From: Poriferisodalis sp965205175
GTDB lineage: Bacteria > Actinomycetota > Acidimicrobiia > Acidimicrobiales > Poriferisodalaceae
Direction of reading: 5' to 3'
Assembly (NCBI RefSeq): GCF_965205175.1
Contig: NZ_OZ242038.1
Span: 1,302,001 to 1,366,000 of the forward strand
DNA length: 64,000 nucleotides
Shown here piece after piece: positions 51,146-59,914 of this stretch (position 1 is its first letter; each line of letters begins with the position of its first letter). The notes beneath the pieces were generated by a model. The model did no database searches. It saw nothing but the letters and a program-made list of their open reading frames with translations, and was not told the DNA's origin. Position numbers and translations under genes: made by a program.

Positions 51146-53818
51146 CTACGGGGCCTGTGGTGCCAGCACTGCGTTGACGACGGGCCGGGTCGCTGCATCG
51201 TCAACCGCCAGCGACAGTTCTTCGATGCGTCCGGCGTCGATGAGATCGCGGCGCGTGGTCTCCAGGAGTTCGATGTCCGACGGCGAGGCCGACACGGTCA
51301 CTCGTGCTGCCGGCACCCGCAGGCTGCGGCGGGCTTCGGTCTTGGCGCGCCGCACCTCGCCCAGCACCGAAGCGGTGAGCTCGAACGCGTCCGCGGCGCC
51401 ATGTTGTGCCGGCGCCGCGATCTCGTCTGGGTCGGGCCATGCGCAGCGGTGGATCGAGCCGTTCCGCCACCACGACCAGACCTCCTCGGTGACGAATGGC
51501 AAGAAGGGCGCGAACAGCCGCAGCAGCGTGTCCAGCGCAACTGTCAATGCGAGGTGTGCGTCGGCAGCGGCTGCTTCGCCCTGCGCGCCGTACGAGCGGC
51601 CCTTCACCAGCTCGACGTAGTCGTCGGTGAAGCGCCAGAAGAACTGTTCGGTCCGCTCGAGCGCGCGGGCGTAGTCGAATCCTTCGAAGGCATCGGTGGC
51701 GGAACGCACCAGGTTCGCCAGCTCTGCCAGCATCGCCGCATCCAGCGCATTGCCGACCGCCGGGGCGGTGCGGTTCGCTTCAGCCGGCAATGCGCCGCCG
51801 GTCATCGTCAGCACGAACTTGCCGGCGTTGGCCAGCTTGATCGCCAAGCGGCGCCCCACCTTCATCTGGCCCTCGTCGAACGCGGTGTCGGTGCCCGGGC
51901 GGCCGTTGGCGGCCCAGTAGCGCACCGCGTCGGCACCGTAGGTGTGGAGCAGGTCCACCGGCGTGACCACGTTGCCCTTGGACTTGGACATCTTCTTGCG
52001 GTCCGGATCCAGGATCCAGCCCGAGAGCGCGCAGTGCCGCCACGGGGCGCTGTCGTGGCCGAGGTGGCTGCGCACCGCCGTGGAGAAAAGCCACGTCCGG
52101 ATGATGTCGTGTCCCTGCGGGCGAAGGTCCATCGGGAACGTGCGCCGCCACAGGTCTTCGTCCTCGCTCCAGCCGCAGGCGATCTGCGGCGTCAGCGAGG
52201 AGGTGGCCCACGTGTCCATCACGTCGTGGTCGCCGACGAAGCCGTCGGGCTGACCCCGCTGCGACTCCTCGTAGCCGTCGGGCACGTCGCTGGCCGGGTC
52301 GACCGGCAAGGACGTGTCATCGGGCACGAGCGGTCGGTCCCAGATCGGCGCGCCGGCACGATCGAGCCGGTACCACAGCGGGATCGGCACCCCGAAGTAG
52401 CGTTGGCGGCTGATCAGCCAGTCGCCGCTCAAGCCTTCGACCCAATTCGCGTAGCGGGCCTGCATGTACGGCGGATGCCAGGTCATCTCCGAGCCACGGG
52501 CGATGAGGGCGTCGCGCAGGTCTGCGTCGCGTCCGCCGTTGCGGATGTACCACTGACGGCTGGAGACGATTTCCAGCGGCCGGTCGCCCTTCTCGAAGAA
52601 CTTCACCGCATGGGTGATGGGTCGGGGCTCGCCGACGAGATCGCCCGAGGCGCGTAGCAGCTCCACGGTGGCCTGCCTGGCGCCGCCGACGGTTCGGCCC
52701 GCCAACCGTTCGTAGGCCGCGTGCCCAGCGGCACTGTGGATGCCCGGCGGCGGTTCGGCGGCGATGCGCCCTCGTCGGTCCACGATCGTCCGCACGGGCA
52801 GGTCCAGCTCGCGCCACCACGTCACGTCGGTCGTGTCGCCGAAGGTGCAGATCATGGCGATGCCGGTGCCTTTGTCGGGCTCGGCCAGCCGGTGACCCAC
52901 CACCGGCACTTCCACGCCGAACAACGGGGTGGTCACCGTGGTGCCGAACAACGGCCGGTAGCGCTCGTCGTCGGGGTGGGCCACCAATGCCACGCAGGCG
53001 GCCAGCAGCTCCGGCCGGGTGGTCTCGATCTCCACCGTGTCGTGCGCTGGGCCGTTCACGGCGTCGTTCACCGGGCCGTTCGCTGTGTCGCTGGCTGTGT
53101 CACTGGTCGGGCCGGACGTGCCGGTGCGCCCGAAGGCGATGCGGTGGTAGGCGCCGGGCCGCTCGCGATCCTCGAGCTCGGCTTGGGCCACTGCCGTGCC
53201 GAAGGTGACGTCCCACAGCGAGGGCGCCTCGATCTGGTACGCCTCGCCGCGTTCGAGGTTGCCGAGGAACGAGCGTTGCGCCACTCGCTGGCAGCGCTCG
53301 TCGATGGTCGCGTAGGTCAGCGACCAGTCCACGCTCAGCCCGAGCTGTCGCCACAGCGCTTCGAACGCCTGCTCGTCCTGCGCGGTCAGCAGGTGGCACA
53401 GCTCGACGAAGTTGCGCCGCGAGATCGTCAGCTCGCCGCGGGCTTCGACTGCCGTGGGATCGCCGCCGTCGGCGGGCGGCTCGAAGTCGTCCACGTAGGG
53501 CAGCGACGGGTCGCAGCGCACCCCGAAGTAGTTCTGCACCCGCCGTTCGGTGGGCAGGCCGTTGTCGTCCCAGCCCATCGGGTAGAAGACCTCGTGGCCC
53601 GCCATGCGCCGGAAGCGGGCGATGTTGTCGGTGTGGGTGTAGCTGAAGACGTGCCCCATGTGCAGCGAACCGCTCACCGTCGGCGGAGGGGTGTCGATGC
53701 TGAACACCTGCTCGCGCACCGCGCTGCGGTCGAAGCGGTACACGCCGTCTGCTTCCCAGCGCTGCGACCACTTCGCTTCGAGGCCGTCGACGGTGGGCCG
53801 GTCGGGCACTTGGGTCAT
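51146..53818 (-). CDS. valS: Valyl-tRNA synthetase
   Basis: Class I aminoacyl-tRNA synthetase charging tRNA-Val, about 890 residues. The nucleotide-binding motifs are HMGH in VSGSLHMGHVFSYTHTDN and KMSKS in RKKMSKSKGNVVTPVDL. The editing (CP1) domain lies between, with ETTRPELLAACVALVAHPDD. The anticodon-binding domain follows, ending in TRPVVNAVLAPQAP; the usual C-terminal coiled coil is short. A low-complexity insertion of about 25 residues (TSDTASDTANGPVNDAV) sits before the editing core, built of repeated NGP/ND/TASDT words. The start ATG 53818 precedes the conserved domain; the ATG at 53851 is further away. Confidence 0.95.
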   Translation of the reverse strand: MTQVPDRPTVDGLEAKWSQRWEADGVYRFDRSAVREQVFSIDTPPPTVSGSLHMGHVFSYTHTDNIARFRRMAGHEVFYPMGWDDNGLPTERRVQNYFGVRCDPSLPYVDDFEPPADGGDPTAVEARGELTISRRNFVELCHLLTAQDEQAFEALWRQLGLSVDWSLTYATIDERCQRVAQRSFLGNLERGEAYQIEAPSLWDVTFGTAVAQAELEDRERPGAYHRIAFGRTGTSGPTSDTASDTANGPVNDAVNGPAHDTVEIETTRPELLAACVALVAHPDDERYRPLFGTTVTTPLFGVEVPVVGHRLAEPDKGTGIAMICTFGDTTDVTWWRELDLPVRTIVDRRGRIAAEPPPGIHSAAGHAAYERLAGRTVGGARQATVELLRASGDLVGEPRPITHAVKFFEKGDRPLEIVSSRQWYIRNGGRDADLRDALIARGSEMTWHPPYMQARYANWVEGLSGDWLISRQRYFGVPIPLWYRLDRAGAPIWDRPLVPDDTSLPVDPASDVPDGYEESQRGQPDGFVGDHDVMDTWATSSLTPQIACGWSEDEDLWRRTFPMDLRPQGHDIIRTWLFSTAVRSHLGHDSAPWRHCALSGWILDPDRKKMSKSKGNVVTPVDLLHTYGADAVRYWAANGRPGTDTAFDEGQMKVGRRLAIKLANAGKFVLTMTGGALPAEANRTAPAVGNALDAAMLAELANLVRSATDAFEGFDYARALERTEQFFWRFTDDYVELVKGRSYGAQGEAAAADAHLALTVALDTLLRLFAPFLPFVTEEVWSWWRNGSIHRCAWPDPDEIAAPAQHGAADAFELTASVLGEVRRAKTEARRSLRVPAARVTVSASPSDIELLETTRRDLIDAGRIEELSLAVDDAATRPVVNAVLAPQAP

Positions 53819-53861
53819 GTATGGCAAAGCTACCGTCGGCGGCCGCCACACGTCAGCGGTA

Positions 53862-55598
53862 TCAACCCAGACTGCTCGTGAATGCCGTGATCGAGCCGGC
53901 TTCTTGCTCGATGATCTCGGCGTCTACCATGTCGGTCGCGTGTTCCTTCAGCAATGCCACGCGCGCTGCGAGGATCTCTGCCACTACCTTCGAGTCGATG
54001 AACTGTTCGGTCATTTCGGCGAGTTTCGTCTTGTAGCGGTTGTCGAATGTGTCGTTGGCATGAAAGCGCTCGGTCAGCGGCTGGCCAATGATCGGCATCA
54101 CGCACCAATCATCGTCTGAGTCTTCGCTCAGTTCGGGGCAATATGTGCGCTTGCATTCCTCAGGCAGGTCGAATCCCTCCCGCGGTGCCGCGAAGAACGA
54201 ATAGCCGACGCCGCCAGGTGGTGTGTACATCCACAGGTAGTCATCGGAGTCTGTGGCATAGTTGTCGTTGAACCCGACACCGTCCGTGATAGTGCTGCCC
54301 TCGAAAGTGAGGTTCATGTCCCACGGCACGACCGTGAACTGCTCCGCGTCGGCATCCCACCACAGGTAGCTGTTGTTGCCCGGACCGTCGATGTCATCCC
54401 AATTGCCGATGAGTTCCATCATGGCCAAGTACGTGACGAAGGCATCGATGTCGAGGCGCTCCGGCAGCTCCGCAGCGAAGGTAGCATCGTCGGCTTCGTT
54501 GAGGAACTTGAGGAAATCCATCAGCGGTCCAAGATCGGCCACCTTCTTGCCGCCCTCTTGGTCGAAAGCGCCGACGTACGAGTCAGCATCTCGTCCGCGA
54601 TACGACCAGTCGCCGCCGCTCTCAGCCTTGTAGAGCGCGCCGGCCGCCGTGAAGTTGCGCTCCTGCCAAGCGTCGTCGGAGGGGTGCTCGACCATCAAAC
54701 GAAGCTGCGGACCGGTGCCGTTGACGGTGAATCGAACATGAGCCGCTGCCTGCGCGGCCAGGCCCGCTCGTTGCAGCAGTTCCTGCGCTACCGCCTCGTT
54801 CAGCGAGGTCCTCATCAGATTCGAGCGGATGACGAAATCGACGTATCCCGAGTGGTTCTGATCGTCAACGAAGCGGTCCAAGCGGATCAGCCACGGCAAT
54901 TGCTCGGGTTCGTCTGCGGTGGGATCGTCGAAGTAGAGTCCTGAATTGGCGAAGCCCCCCGGAGCCACCGATGCGTCACCTACATCATCCTCTTGCGCGG
55001 GTTCGCTTCTTCCATTGTATGGGACGATCTCCGACTCCAGCTTGGCCATTTCGTACTCCATTTTCGACTCCAGTTTGAGGAGTTCGTACGTGCAGGGGTC
55101 GTGGACGACGAACTTGTCGTCTGGGCTGGCGTCGTCGTAACCCACGTCGTTGTAGATCATGTACAGTTCTCCGTCGCGCAGACCGAACAGCGACGAGTTG
55201 CCCTTCAAGCGGATGCCGACGCGTTCGTAGGTGATGCCGTCGATGGTCACCGTTGCCTCGATCCACTCCTTGTCGCCCGTCTTGGAGTACGACTCGATCA
55301 TCTCGTCGTAGTCAGCCTGATCGAAGCTCAGCTGTATATCGTGGACCACCGAGGCATCGAACGGCGCTGCGGTCGGGGCGGGAGCGACAGCCGTGGTGGT
55401 GGCTGCGCGCTGACCGCTGTTGGGCGGCCTCGAGTCCCCGACTGCCGTGGTCGTGGTCGGCCCCGCGCCCGCAGACGTCGGAGTCGGGGTCGTATCCTCG
55501 GCGTCGGACATCGTGCGATCGCTCTGGCAGGCGACGAGCAGCAGGAGCGCAACGCCGGCTGCGCAGATTCCCTTGGCGATAGCGGTTCGTCGGGGCAT
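53862..55598 (-). CDS. CotH-family protein kinase-like lipoprotein
   Basis: A 578-residue exported CotH-domain protein. After ATG 55598 (ribosome-binding site GAGGAGG) comes a signal peptide with lipobox LLLLVACQS, then a Thr/Pro/Ser linker to about residue 85. The CotH fold follows: QADYDEMIESY, VGIRLKGNSSLFGL, VDFVIRSNLMRTSLNEAVAQ and the metal-binding end YLWWDADAEQFTVVPWDMNL. CotH proteins are atypical kinases; the substrate in non-spore-formers is unknown. It lies divergent to a DUF4956 membrane protein and a VTC polyphosphate polymerase, a grouping found in many bacteria, and shares their operator region at 55.65-55.72 kb. Confidence 0.88.
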   Translation of the reverse strand: MPRRTAIAKGICAAGVALLLLVACQSDRTMSDAEDTTPTPTSAGAGPTTTTAVGDSRPPNSGQRAATTTAVAPAPTAAPFDASVVHDIQLSFDQADYDEMIESYSKTGDKEWIEATVTIDGITYERVGIRLKGNSSLFGLRDGELYMIYNDVGYDDASPDDKFVVHDPCTYELLKLESKMEYEMAKLESEIVPYNGRSEPAQEDDVGDASVAPGGFANSGLYFDDPTADEPEQLPWLIRLDRFVDDQNHSGYVDFVIRSNLMRTSLNEAVAQELLQRAGLAAQAAAHVRFTVNGTGPQLRLMVEHPSDDAWQERNFTAAGALYKAESGGDWSYRGRDADSYVGAFDQEGGKKVADLGPLMDFLKFLNEADDATFAAELPERLDIDAFVTYLAMMELIGNWDDIDGPGNNSYLWWDADAEQFTVVPWDMNLTFEGSTITDGVGFNDNYATDSDDYLWMYTPPGGVGYSFFAAPREGFDLPEECKRTYCPELSEDSDDDWCVMPIIGQPLTERFHANDTFDNRYKTKLAEMTEQFIDSKVVAEILAARVALLKEHATDMVDAEIIEQEAGSITAFTSSLG

Positions 55599-55655
55599 GG
55601 CTACCTCCTCGTGACTGCATCTCACCAGACGTGTTTCGCAGTTGGCTTTGATCTG

Positions 55656-55673
55656 TCTGAGAATTCGCTGTGA
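55656..55673 (-). promoter_or_regulatory. PhoP-type half-site pair facing the CotH gene
   Basis: On the minus strand the sequence reads TCACAGC, four bases, TCTCAGA (GCTGTGA at 55667-55673 and TCTGAGA at 55656-55662 on the plus strand). The 7-mer with 4-bp gap layout is the mycobacterial PhoP consensus; the first half-site is an exact match. It lies 58-75 bp upstream of the CotH start. Confidence 0.55.
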
Positions 55674-55689
55674 GCAACATGCAGACGAT

Positions 55690-55718
55690 TCTCAGCCCGT
55701 TCTCAGCGAACTCACATC
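55690..55718 (+). promoter_or_regulatory. Triple PhoP-type half-sites facing the DUF4956-VTC operon
   Basis: TCTCAGC at 55690-55696, TCTCAGC at 55701-55707 and TCACATC at 55712-55718, each separated by exactly four bases. This is the same architecture as the repeats upstream of the two-component operon, in the orientation of the DUF4956 gene, which starts 88 bp further on. Confidence 0.55.
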
Positions 55719-55805
55719 TGCGCGGCGTATACCTCAGGTCACGAACGCCGTAGGCCCGCCACTCGGCCATGCCCCTACTCCCTTCTCAGGCGCTAGGAGA
55801 TCACC

Positions 55806-56426
55806 ATGACAGCCTTGCTCCCGATCGTGTTCAACATCATTGCCGTGTCGATTCTGACGTTCGGCCTGTACCTGCCTCGTCATCGCCGGCGCGATCTCAT
55901 CGTGGCGTACTTGGGCGTCAACTTCGGCGTGCTCGCCGTCGCCGAGGCGTTCACCTCCACGAACATCACCGCTGGCCTCGGGCTGGGCCTCTTCGGCGTG
56001 CTGTCCATCATCCGGCTGCGATCAGTGGAACTCGACCAGCACGAGATCGCGTACTACTTCGTTGCGCTCGCGCTCGGCGTGCTCGGCGGGGTCCCCACCT
56101 CGCCGCTGTGGCTCGCGCCGGTGTTGATGGCGGCGCTGCTCGCTGCGCTCTTCGTCGGCGATCACGGCCGACTGCTGAAGACGTACCGTTCTCAGCGCGT
56201 GACCCTCGACCGTGCGATTACCGACGAAGGCGAGCTGTGGGCACACCTTGAGGATCTTCTGGGTGCCAAGGTGCATCGGATCGCCGTGCGGCGGGTGGAC
56301 CTCGTCAACGACACTACCGACGTCGACGTCCGCTTCGAGATCCGCGGCACCTCGTTCGGCGACGCGCGGGTGAGCGATGCACGGGCGAACGGTCGCGCCG
56401 GCCGCGTTGCGGGCGGTACGCCGTGA
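55806..56426 (+). CDS. DUF4956 multi-span membrane protein of the polyphosphate module
   Basis: A 206-residue membrane protein of the DUF4956 family with about four predicted membrane segments in the first 120 residues (ALLPIVFNIIAVSILTFGLY, LGVNFGVLAVAEAF, GLGLGLFGVLSIIRLRS) and a soluble C-terminal domain. GLFGVLSIIRLRSVELDQHE is the most characteristic stretch. In many bacteria this family is encoded beside VTC-domain polyphosphate polymerases and CotH proteins, so it probably serves as the membrane component; its exact role is not known. The start has AGGAGA upstream. Its stop overlaps the start of the VTC gene (GTGA). Confidence 0.85.
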   Translation: MTALLPIVFNIIAVSILTFGLYLPRHRRRDLIVAYLGVNFGVLAVAEAFTSTNITAGLGLGLFGVLSIIRLRSVELDQHEIAYYFVALALGVLGGVPTSPLWLAPVLMAALLAALFVGDHGRLLKTYRSQRVTLDRAITDEGELWAHLEDLLGAKVHRIAVRRVDLVNDTTDVDVRFEIRGTSFGDARVSDARANGRAGRVAGGTP

Positions 56427-57334
56427 AGCTGGGAACCGTCGAACCGTCGCTCATCGAGCAGCTGACGGCGTTCGCGCCGATCGGACGCTCCGAGCTGACG
56501 GCGACGGCCGATCTCCAGAACCGCACCGATCGCAAGTACTTGGTACCCGAAGCTGACGTGCCTGGCATCCTCCGCCACATCCAGGCTGGGCTCGGCTCTG
56601 CGTGCCGCGTGCTCACCATCGGCGGCCGCAACCAGTTTGCCTACCGTTCCACCTACTTCGACTCGGCCAGGCTCGACTCCTACTACAGCGCTGCACATCG
56701 ACGGCCGTCACGCTTCAAGCTCAGGGCACGCCAGTACCTCGACACCCACACCTCCATGCTGGAGATCAAGATGCCGGACCGCCGCGGGCGGAAGGTGAAG
56801 CATCGCGCGGCGTGTGATCCGTGCGAAGCAGACGGCTTGACTGCCGAGGGCCGTGCGTTCGTCGAGTCCATCGAGCGCACTCGGGCGCTCGCAGGCGAAC
56901 TTCGCCCCGTGCTGACCACCAGCTACCTGCGTGCCACGCTGTGCATCACGGCAGGCGAAACGGCCCGCGTCACCGTCGACACCGAGCTGTGCTGGCGCAG
57001 TGTCGGGTTGTCGTGGCACGGCGCCGGACGACAGCTCAGATTCGGACCCACCGCAGTCATCGAGACGAAGACGTCCGGCGTTCCGTGCGCCGTCGACCGC
57101 ATCCTGTGGCGTTCCGGCATCCGACCGGTGGCGTTCAGCAAGTACTGCACCGGCCTCGCTGCGCTGACCCCAACGCTCCCCGCCAACAAATGGAACCGGG
57201 TGCTGCGCCGACATCTGAACTGGCACCCGCAGCGAGGCGACACGGCGCACGTGCCACCAGCTTCGGCAGATGCTCAGCCGGGCGTCACGATGACGCCGTC
57301 GCTGCGCAGCGCGTCGATCGAGTCTGCGTCGTAG
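56423..57334 (+). CDS. VTC-domain polyphosphate polymerase
   Basis: A 303-residue soluble protein with the tunnel-forming VTC domain that makes polyphosphate from ATP in eukaryotic VTC4 and is found as an independent enzyme in bacteria. Basic residues lining the tunnel are visible in NRTDRKYLV, FKLRARQYLD, LEIKMPDRRGRKVKHR, YLRATL and VAFSKYCTGL; acidic metal ligands lie in STYFDS and AVIETKTSG. The start is GTG 56423, coupled to DUF4956. Its last 61 bp overlap the convergent CoA-transferase gene; that overlap encodes the non-conserved tail. A VTC-type polymerase beside a PhoP-like operator hints at control of polyphosphate by that two-component system. Confidence 0.88.
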   Translation: MKLGTVEPSLIEQLTAFAPIGRSELTATADLQNRTDRKYLVPEADVPGILRHIQAGLGSACRVLTIGGRNQFAYRSTYFDSARLDSYYSAAHRRPSRFKLRARQYLDTHTSMLEIKMPDRRGRKVKHRAACDPCEADGLTAEGRAFVESIERTRALAGELRPVLTTSYLRATLCITAGETARVTVDTELCWRSVGLSWHGAGRQLRFGPTAVIETKTSGVPCAVDRILWRSGIRPVAFSKYCTGLAALTPTLPANKWNRVLRRHLNWHPQRGDTAHVPPASADAQPGVTMTPSLRSASIESAS

Positions 57335-58500
57335 CCCAGCTCGCTCAGAATCTCGACCGCGTGCTCGCCGAGCAGCGGGGCGTGGCGCCGCAGCCGAGTC
57401 GGCGTCGCCGCGTAGAGCACCGGATCTGCCACATGGCGGTAGGGCCCTTCGCTGGGGTGATCTGCGATGCTCACGAGGCCGACGGCGGCGAGCTGCGGGT
57501 CTGTGTCGAGCTCTGCCAGATTCATCACGCGAGCCGCCGGTATCGAATGTGCGTCGCAGTAGTCGACCCACTCCTGGGTGGTGCGCCGAGCCGCGAGCTC
57601 GCCGAACATCGCGTACAGCTCGTCGACATGGGCGATGCGCGAGTTGTGGTCCGCGAAGCGTGGATCGTCAGCCAGTTCCGGCCGCTCGGCGTAGGCGAAG
57701 AACGCGCGATGCTGTGCGTCGCTGTACGGCAACAGGCACACCCAGCCGTCTGCGGTGGGATACGGACGCCGGTGCGGCGTGAGCAGACGCTCGTAGCCGA
57801 ACGGTCCTTCGGGCGGCTCGAACACCGCGCCTCGGTAGTGCTCCACCAGATTGAACGCCACCATGGTCTCGAACATCGGAATCTCGATCGACTGCGCCTC
57901 GCCGGTTCGCTCCCGGTGAAACAGGGCCGCGAGCACGGCTTGCACGACGTGCAGCCCGGTGACCTTGTCGGCGATGACGGCCGGGACGAAGCCCGGAGCG
58001 CCGTCGATGCGGCCGATCAGGTCCGACAGGCCCGAAGCGGCCTGGATCGCGTCGTCGTATGCCGCCTTGTCGCGGTACGGGCCGTCGCTGCGGTAGCCGT
58101 TCGCCCTGGCACAGATCAGCTGTGGGAACTGCGCTCGCAGCGAGTCGGCGTCGAGGCCGAGGCGTTCGAGCGCTGCGGCTCGCATGTTCGTGACCAGCAC
58201 GTCGGAGCGAGCGAGCAGCCGTCTCATGGCCTCGCGCCCGGACTCGGATTTCAGATTCAGCGCCAGCGAGCGCTTGTTGCGCTGAAGGTTGAGGCTGAAG
58301 CCGGACATGCCGGCGGAGCGGGCCGGCCGACCGTTGCGCGTTGAGTCGCCGTCGAGCGACTCCACACGGATGACGTCCGCGCCGTGATCTCCGAGCATCC
58401 GACACGCCAGCGGCCCCATGAGCACGGTGGTGAGGTCGACGATGCGTATGCCGTCGAGCGCACCCGGCGCGGTGCTGCTGTCGGCCGCCGCCCGGGTCAC
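57274..58500 (-). CDS. CaiB/BaiF family III CoA-transferase (second copy)
   Basis: A 408-residue family III CoA-transferase. Typical features: LACRMLGDHGADVIRVESLD, FSLNLQRNKRSLALNLKSES, and the catalytic Asp candidate in AAYDDAIQAASGLSDL. The HRRPYPTADGWVCLLPYSD stretch near residue 245 is common in the subgroup acting on alpha-methylacyl or short branched acids, but the substrate is not determinable. The start GTG 58500 overlaps the stop of the upstream small membrane gene (GTGA), so they form one transcript. The 3' end overlaps the VTC gene on the other strand. Confidence 0.87.
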   Translation of the reverse strand: MTRAAADSSTAPGALDGIRIVDLTTVLMGPLACRMLGDHGADVIRVESLDGDSTRNGRPARSAGMSGFSLNLQRNKRSLALNLKSESGREAMRRLLARSDVLVTNMRAAALERLGLDADSLRAQFPQLICARANGYRSDGPYRDKAAYDDAIQAASGLSDLIGRIDGAPGFVPAVIADKVTGLHVVQAVLAALFHRERTGEAQSIEIPMFETMVAFNLVEHYRGAVFEPPEGPFGYERLLTPHRRPYPTADGWVCLLPYSDAQHRAFFAYAERPELADDPRFADHNSRIAHVDELYAMFGELAARRTTQEWVDYCDAHSIPAARVMNLAELDTDPQLAAVGLVSIADHPSEGPYRHVADPVLYAATPTRLRRHAPLLGEHAVEILSELGYDADSIDALRSDGVIVTPG

Positions 58501-58835
58501 CGACGCTCCTCTCGCTCGGCAGCCTTGATGCCGTGGCTCATGACGATGCTGGGCGCCAGCAGCATCGAGCCGACCACCAGTGCTACCGCGATCAGCGTGC
58601 TCAGCAGCGGCGTGTAGCCCCAGCGGATGCCGACGGCGCCGCAGACCAGCGACGCCCCGTACAGGCCGTATCCGGTCCGCTGACCGATGCTGGTGATGCG
58701 CTTCAGCCGGGCTCGTCGAACCAGCACGTCGTCGAATGGCTCACCGCCCACACTGTCGGCCGTGCGCAGCTCGCCAGGACGTCGAACACGACGTTCGGGA
58801 GGCTTCGGATGAGCGGAGCTGCCAGCATCGGCCAC
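58497..58835 (-). CDS. Small membrane protein with two transmembrane segments
   Basis: A 112-residue protein with a polar, basic N-terminal half (residues 1-55) and two hydrophobic segments (about 57-72, GLYGASLVCGAVGIRWG, and 76-98, LLSTLIAVALVVGSMLLAPS). No enzyme motif. Similar small proteins occur widely in acidimicrobial genomes next to unrelated genes. It is coupled to the CoA-transferase by a GTGA overlap. Function unknown. Confidence 0.7.
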   Translation of the reverse strand: MADAGSSAHPKPPERRVRRPGELRTADSVGGEPFDDVLVRRARLKRITSIGQRTGYGLYGASLVCGAVGIRWGYTPLLSTLIAVALVVGSMLLAPSIVMSHGIKAAEREERR

Positions 58836-58856
58836 GCCCCCCAGTATTGCCGTGCG

Positions 58857-59864
58857 TCAGACGCTGTCGAAGGTGTCCGTCTCGTGCGGCTGTCTGCTGT
58901 GCGGCTGCGTCTCGTGCAGCCACGACTCTTGGGGCCACGGCGCTGGTGCCGGCCACGGCGCCGGCTCGACCCGCGACGTCCACGCAGGCCGTCTGCGAGC
59001 CGGATCGGGCGCCGGCGCCGTGCGCGCTGGTGTGTGGGCAGGCTCGTTGTGCTCTGGCGCCGGCGCTTGGTGCTGTGCGGACGCTCCGATGGCCGCCAAC
59101 GGCGCGGTGACGGTTGGCACACCGGAATCGCTCAGCGACAGCCTCGCCGCGGCGTCCGGCGATGTCGGCGCAGCGAATGACGCAAGCGGCGGATGTTCCA
59201 GCGTGGTGACCTGCGCGGCCGGTCTCAGAACGACTGAAGCATCGTCGTGGTCAGCGCTGTGCCGCCGCGCGGCGGCTTCGCGTCGCTGCCGATCCCGCGC
59301 GGCCGGCGACATCAGCCGAAAGCCGACGTTGGCCAGTCCGGCGGCCGTCACCACGTCGCCCAACGAGACGACATCTCGCAGCGGCGCCAGCGGAATCGCG
59401 CCGCCGAGCCATGCGGCGATCGTTGCGTCGTCAGACCATCGGCGTGCTGCTCCGAGCAGCACGCGGTCGATGCCCTCGAAGTCGATGATGCCCGCAGCCA
59501 CGACTGCGGCCTGGCTCATGGGCACGTAGCCGTTCACGAGCAGGACGCCGAGGTTCGCGGCAAGGCCGAAGGCGACCACGCGAGTTCCAGTGATGTGCTG
59601 GTTGAGCAGGCATCCTGCCAGCAGCAAGGAGAACGAGACGCCGAGCGCGAACCTGCCGGCGAGCATGTTGGCGTCCAGCGCGACGGCCAGCGACAGCACT
59701 GCACCGAGGGCCAAGACACCCCAGTACTGGACTCGCAGCACGCGCAGCCGCCTGACGATTTCTCGCGGAGTGACACCGGACACCACAGCCAGGGCCAATC
59801 CGAGACCGGTTCCGACAGAGGCGACCAAAGCGATGAGCGACACCGCGTTCCGAGGATACCGCAA
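58857..59864 (-). CDS. DUF5317-type membrane protein with proline-rich C-terminal tail
   Basis: A 335-residue protein. The first 180 residues resemble DUF5317: about six membrane segments with the conserved stretch LNQHITGTRVVAFGLAANLG, NGYVPMSQAAVV and GGAIPLAPLRDVVSLGDVV. Family members are membrane proteins of unknown role. The C-terminal 130 residues are an Ala/Pro/His-rich disordered tail ending in TDTFDSV, longer than usual. The start codon is uncertain: TTG 59864 or GTG 59843, the latter at the start of the first membrane segment. It is divergent from ccmA with about 50 bp between. Confidence 0.75.
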   Translation of the reverse strand: MRYPRNAVSLIALVASVGTGLGLALAVVSGVTPREIVRRLRVLRVQYWGVLALGAVLSLAVALDANMLAGRFALGVSFSLLLAGCLLNQHITGTRVVAFGLAANLGVLLVNGYVPMSQAAVVAAGIIDFEGIDRVLLGAARRWSDDATIAAWLGGAIPLAPLRDVVSLGDVVTAAGLANVGFRLMSPAARDRQRREAAARRHSADHDDASVVLRPAAQVTTLEHPPLASFAAPTSPDAAARLSLSDSGVPTVTAPLAAIGASAQHQAPAPEHNEPAHTPARTAPAPDPARRRPAWTSRVEPAPWPAPAPWPQESWLHETQPHSRQPHETDTFDSV

Positions 59865-59914
59865 GGCACGCGGACCATCGGGGATGCATGAGCGGTCCCT
59901 AGCATTGACGATGC

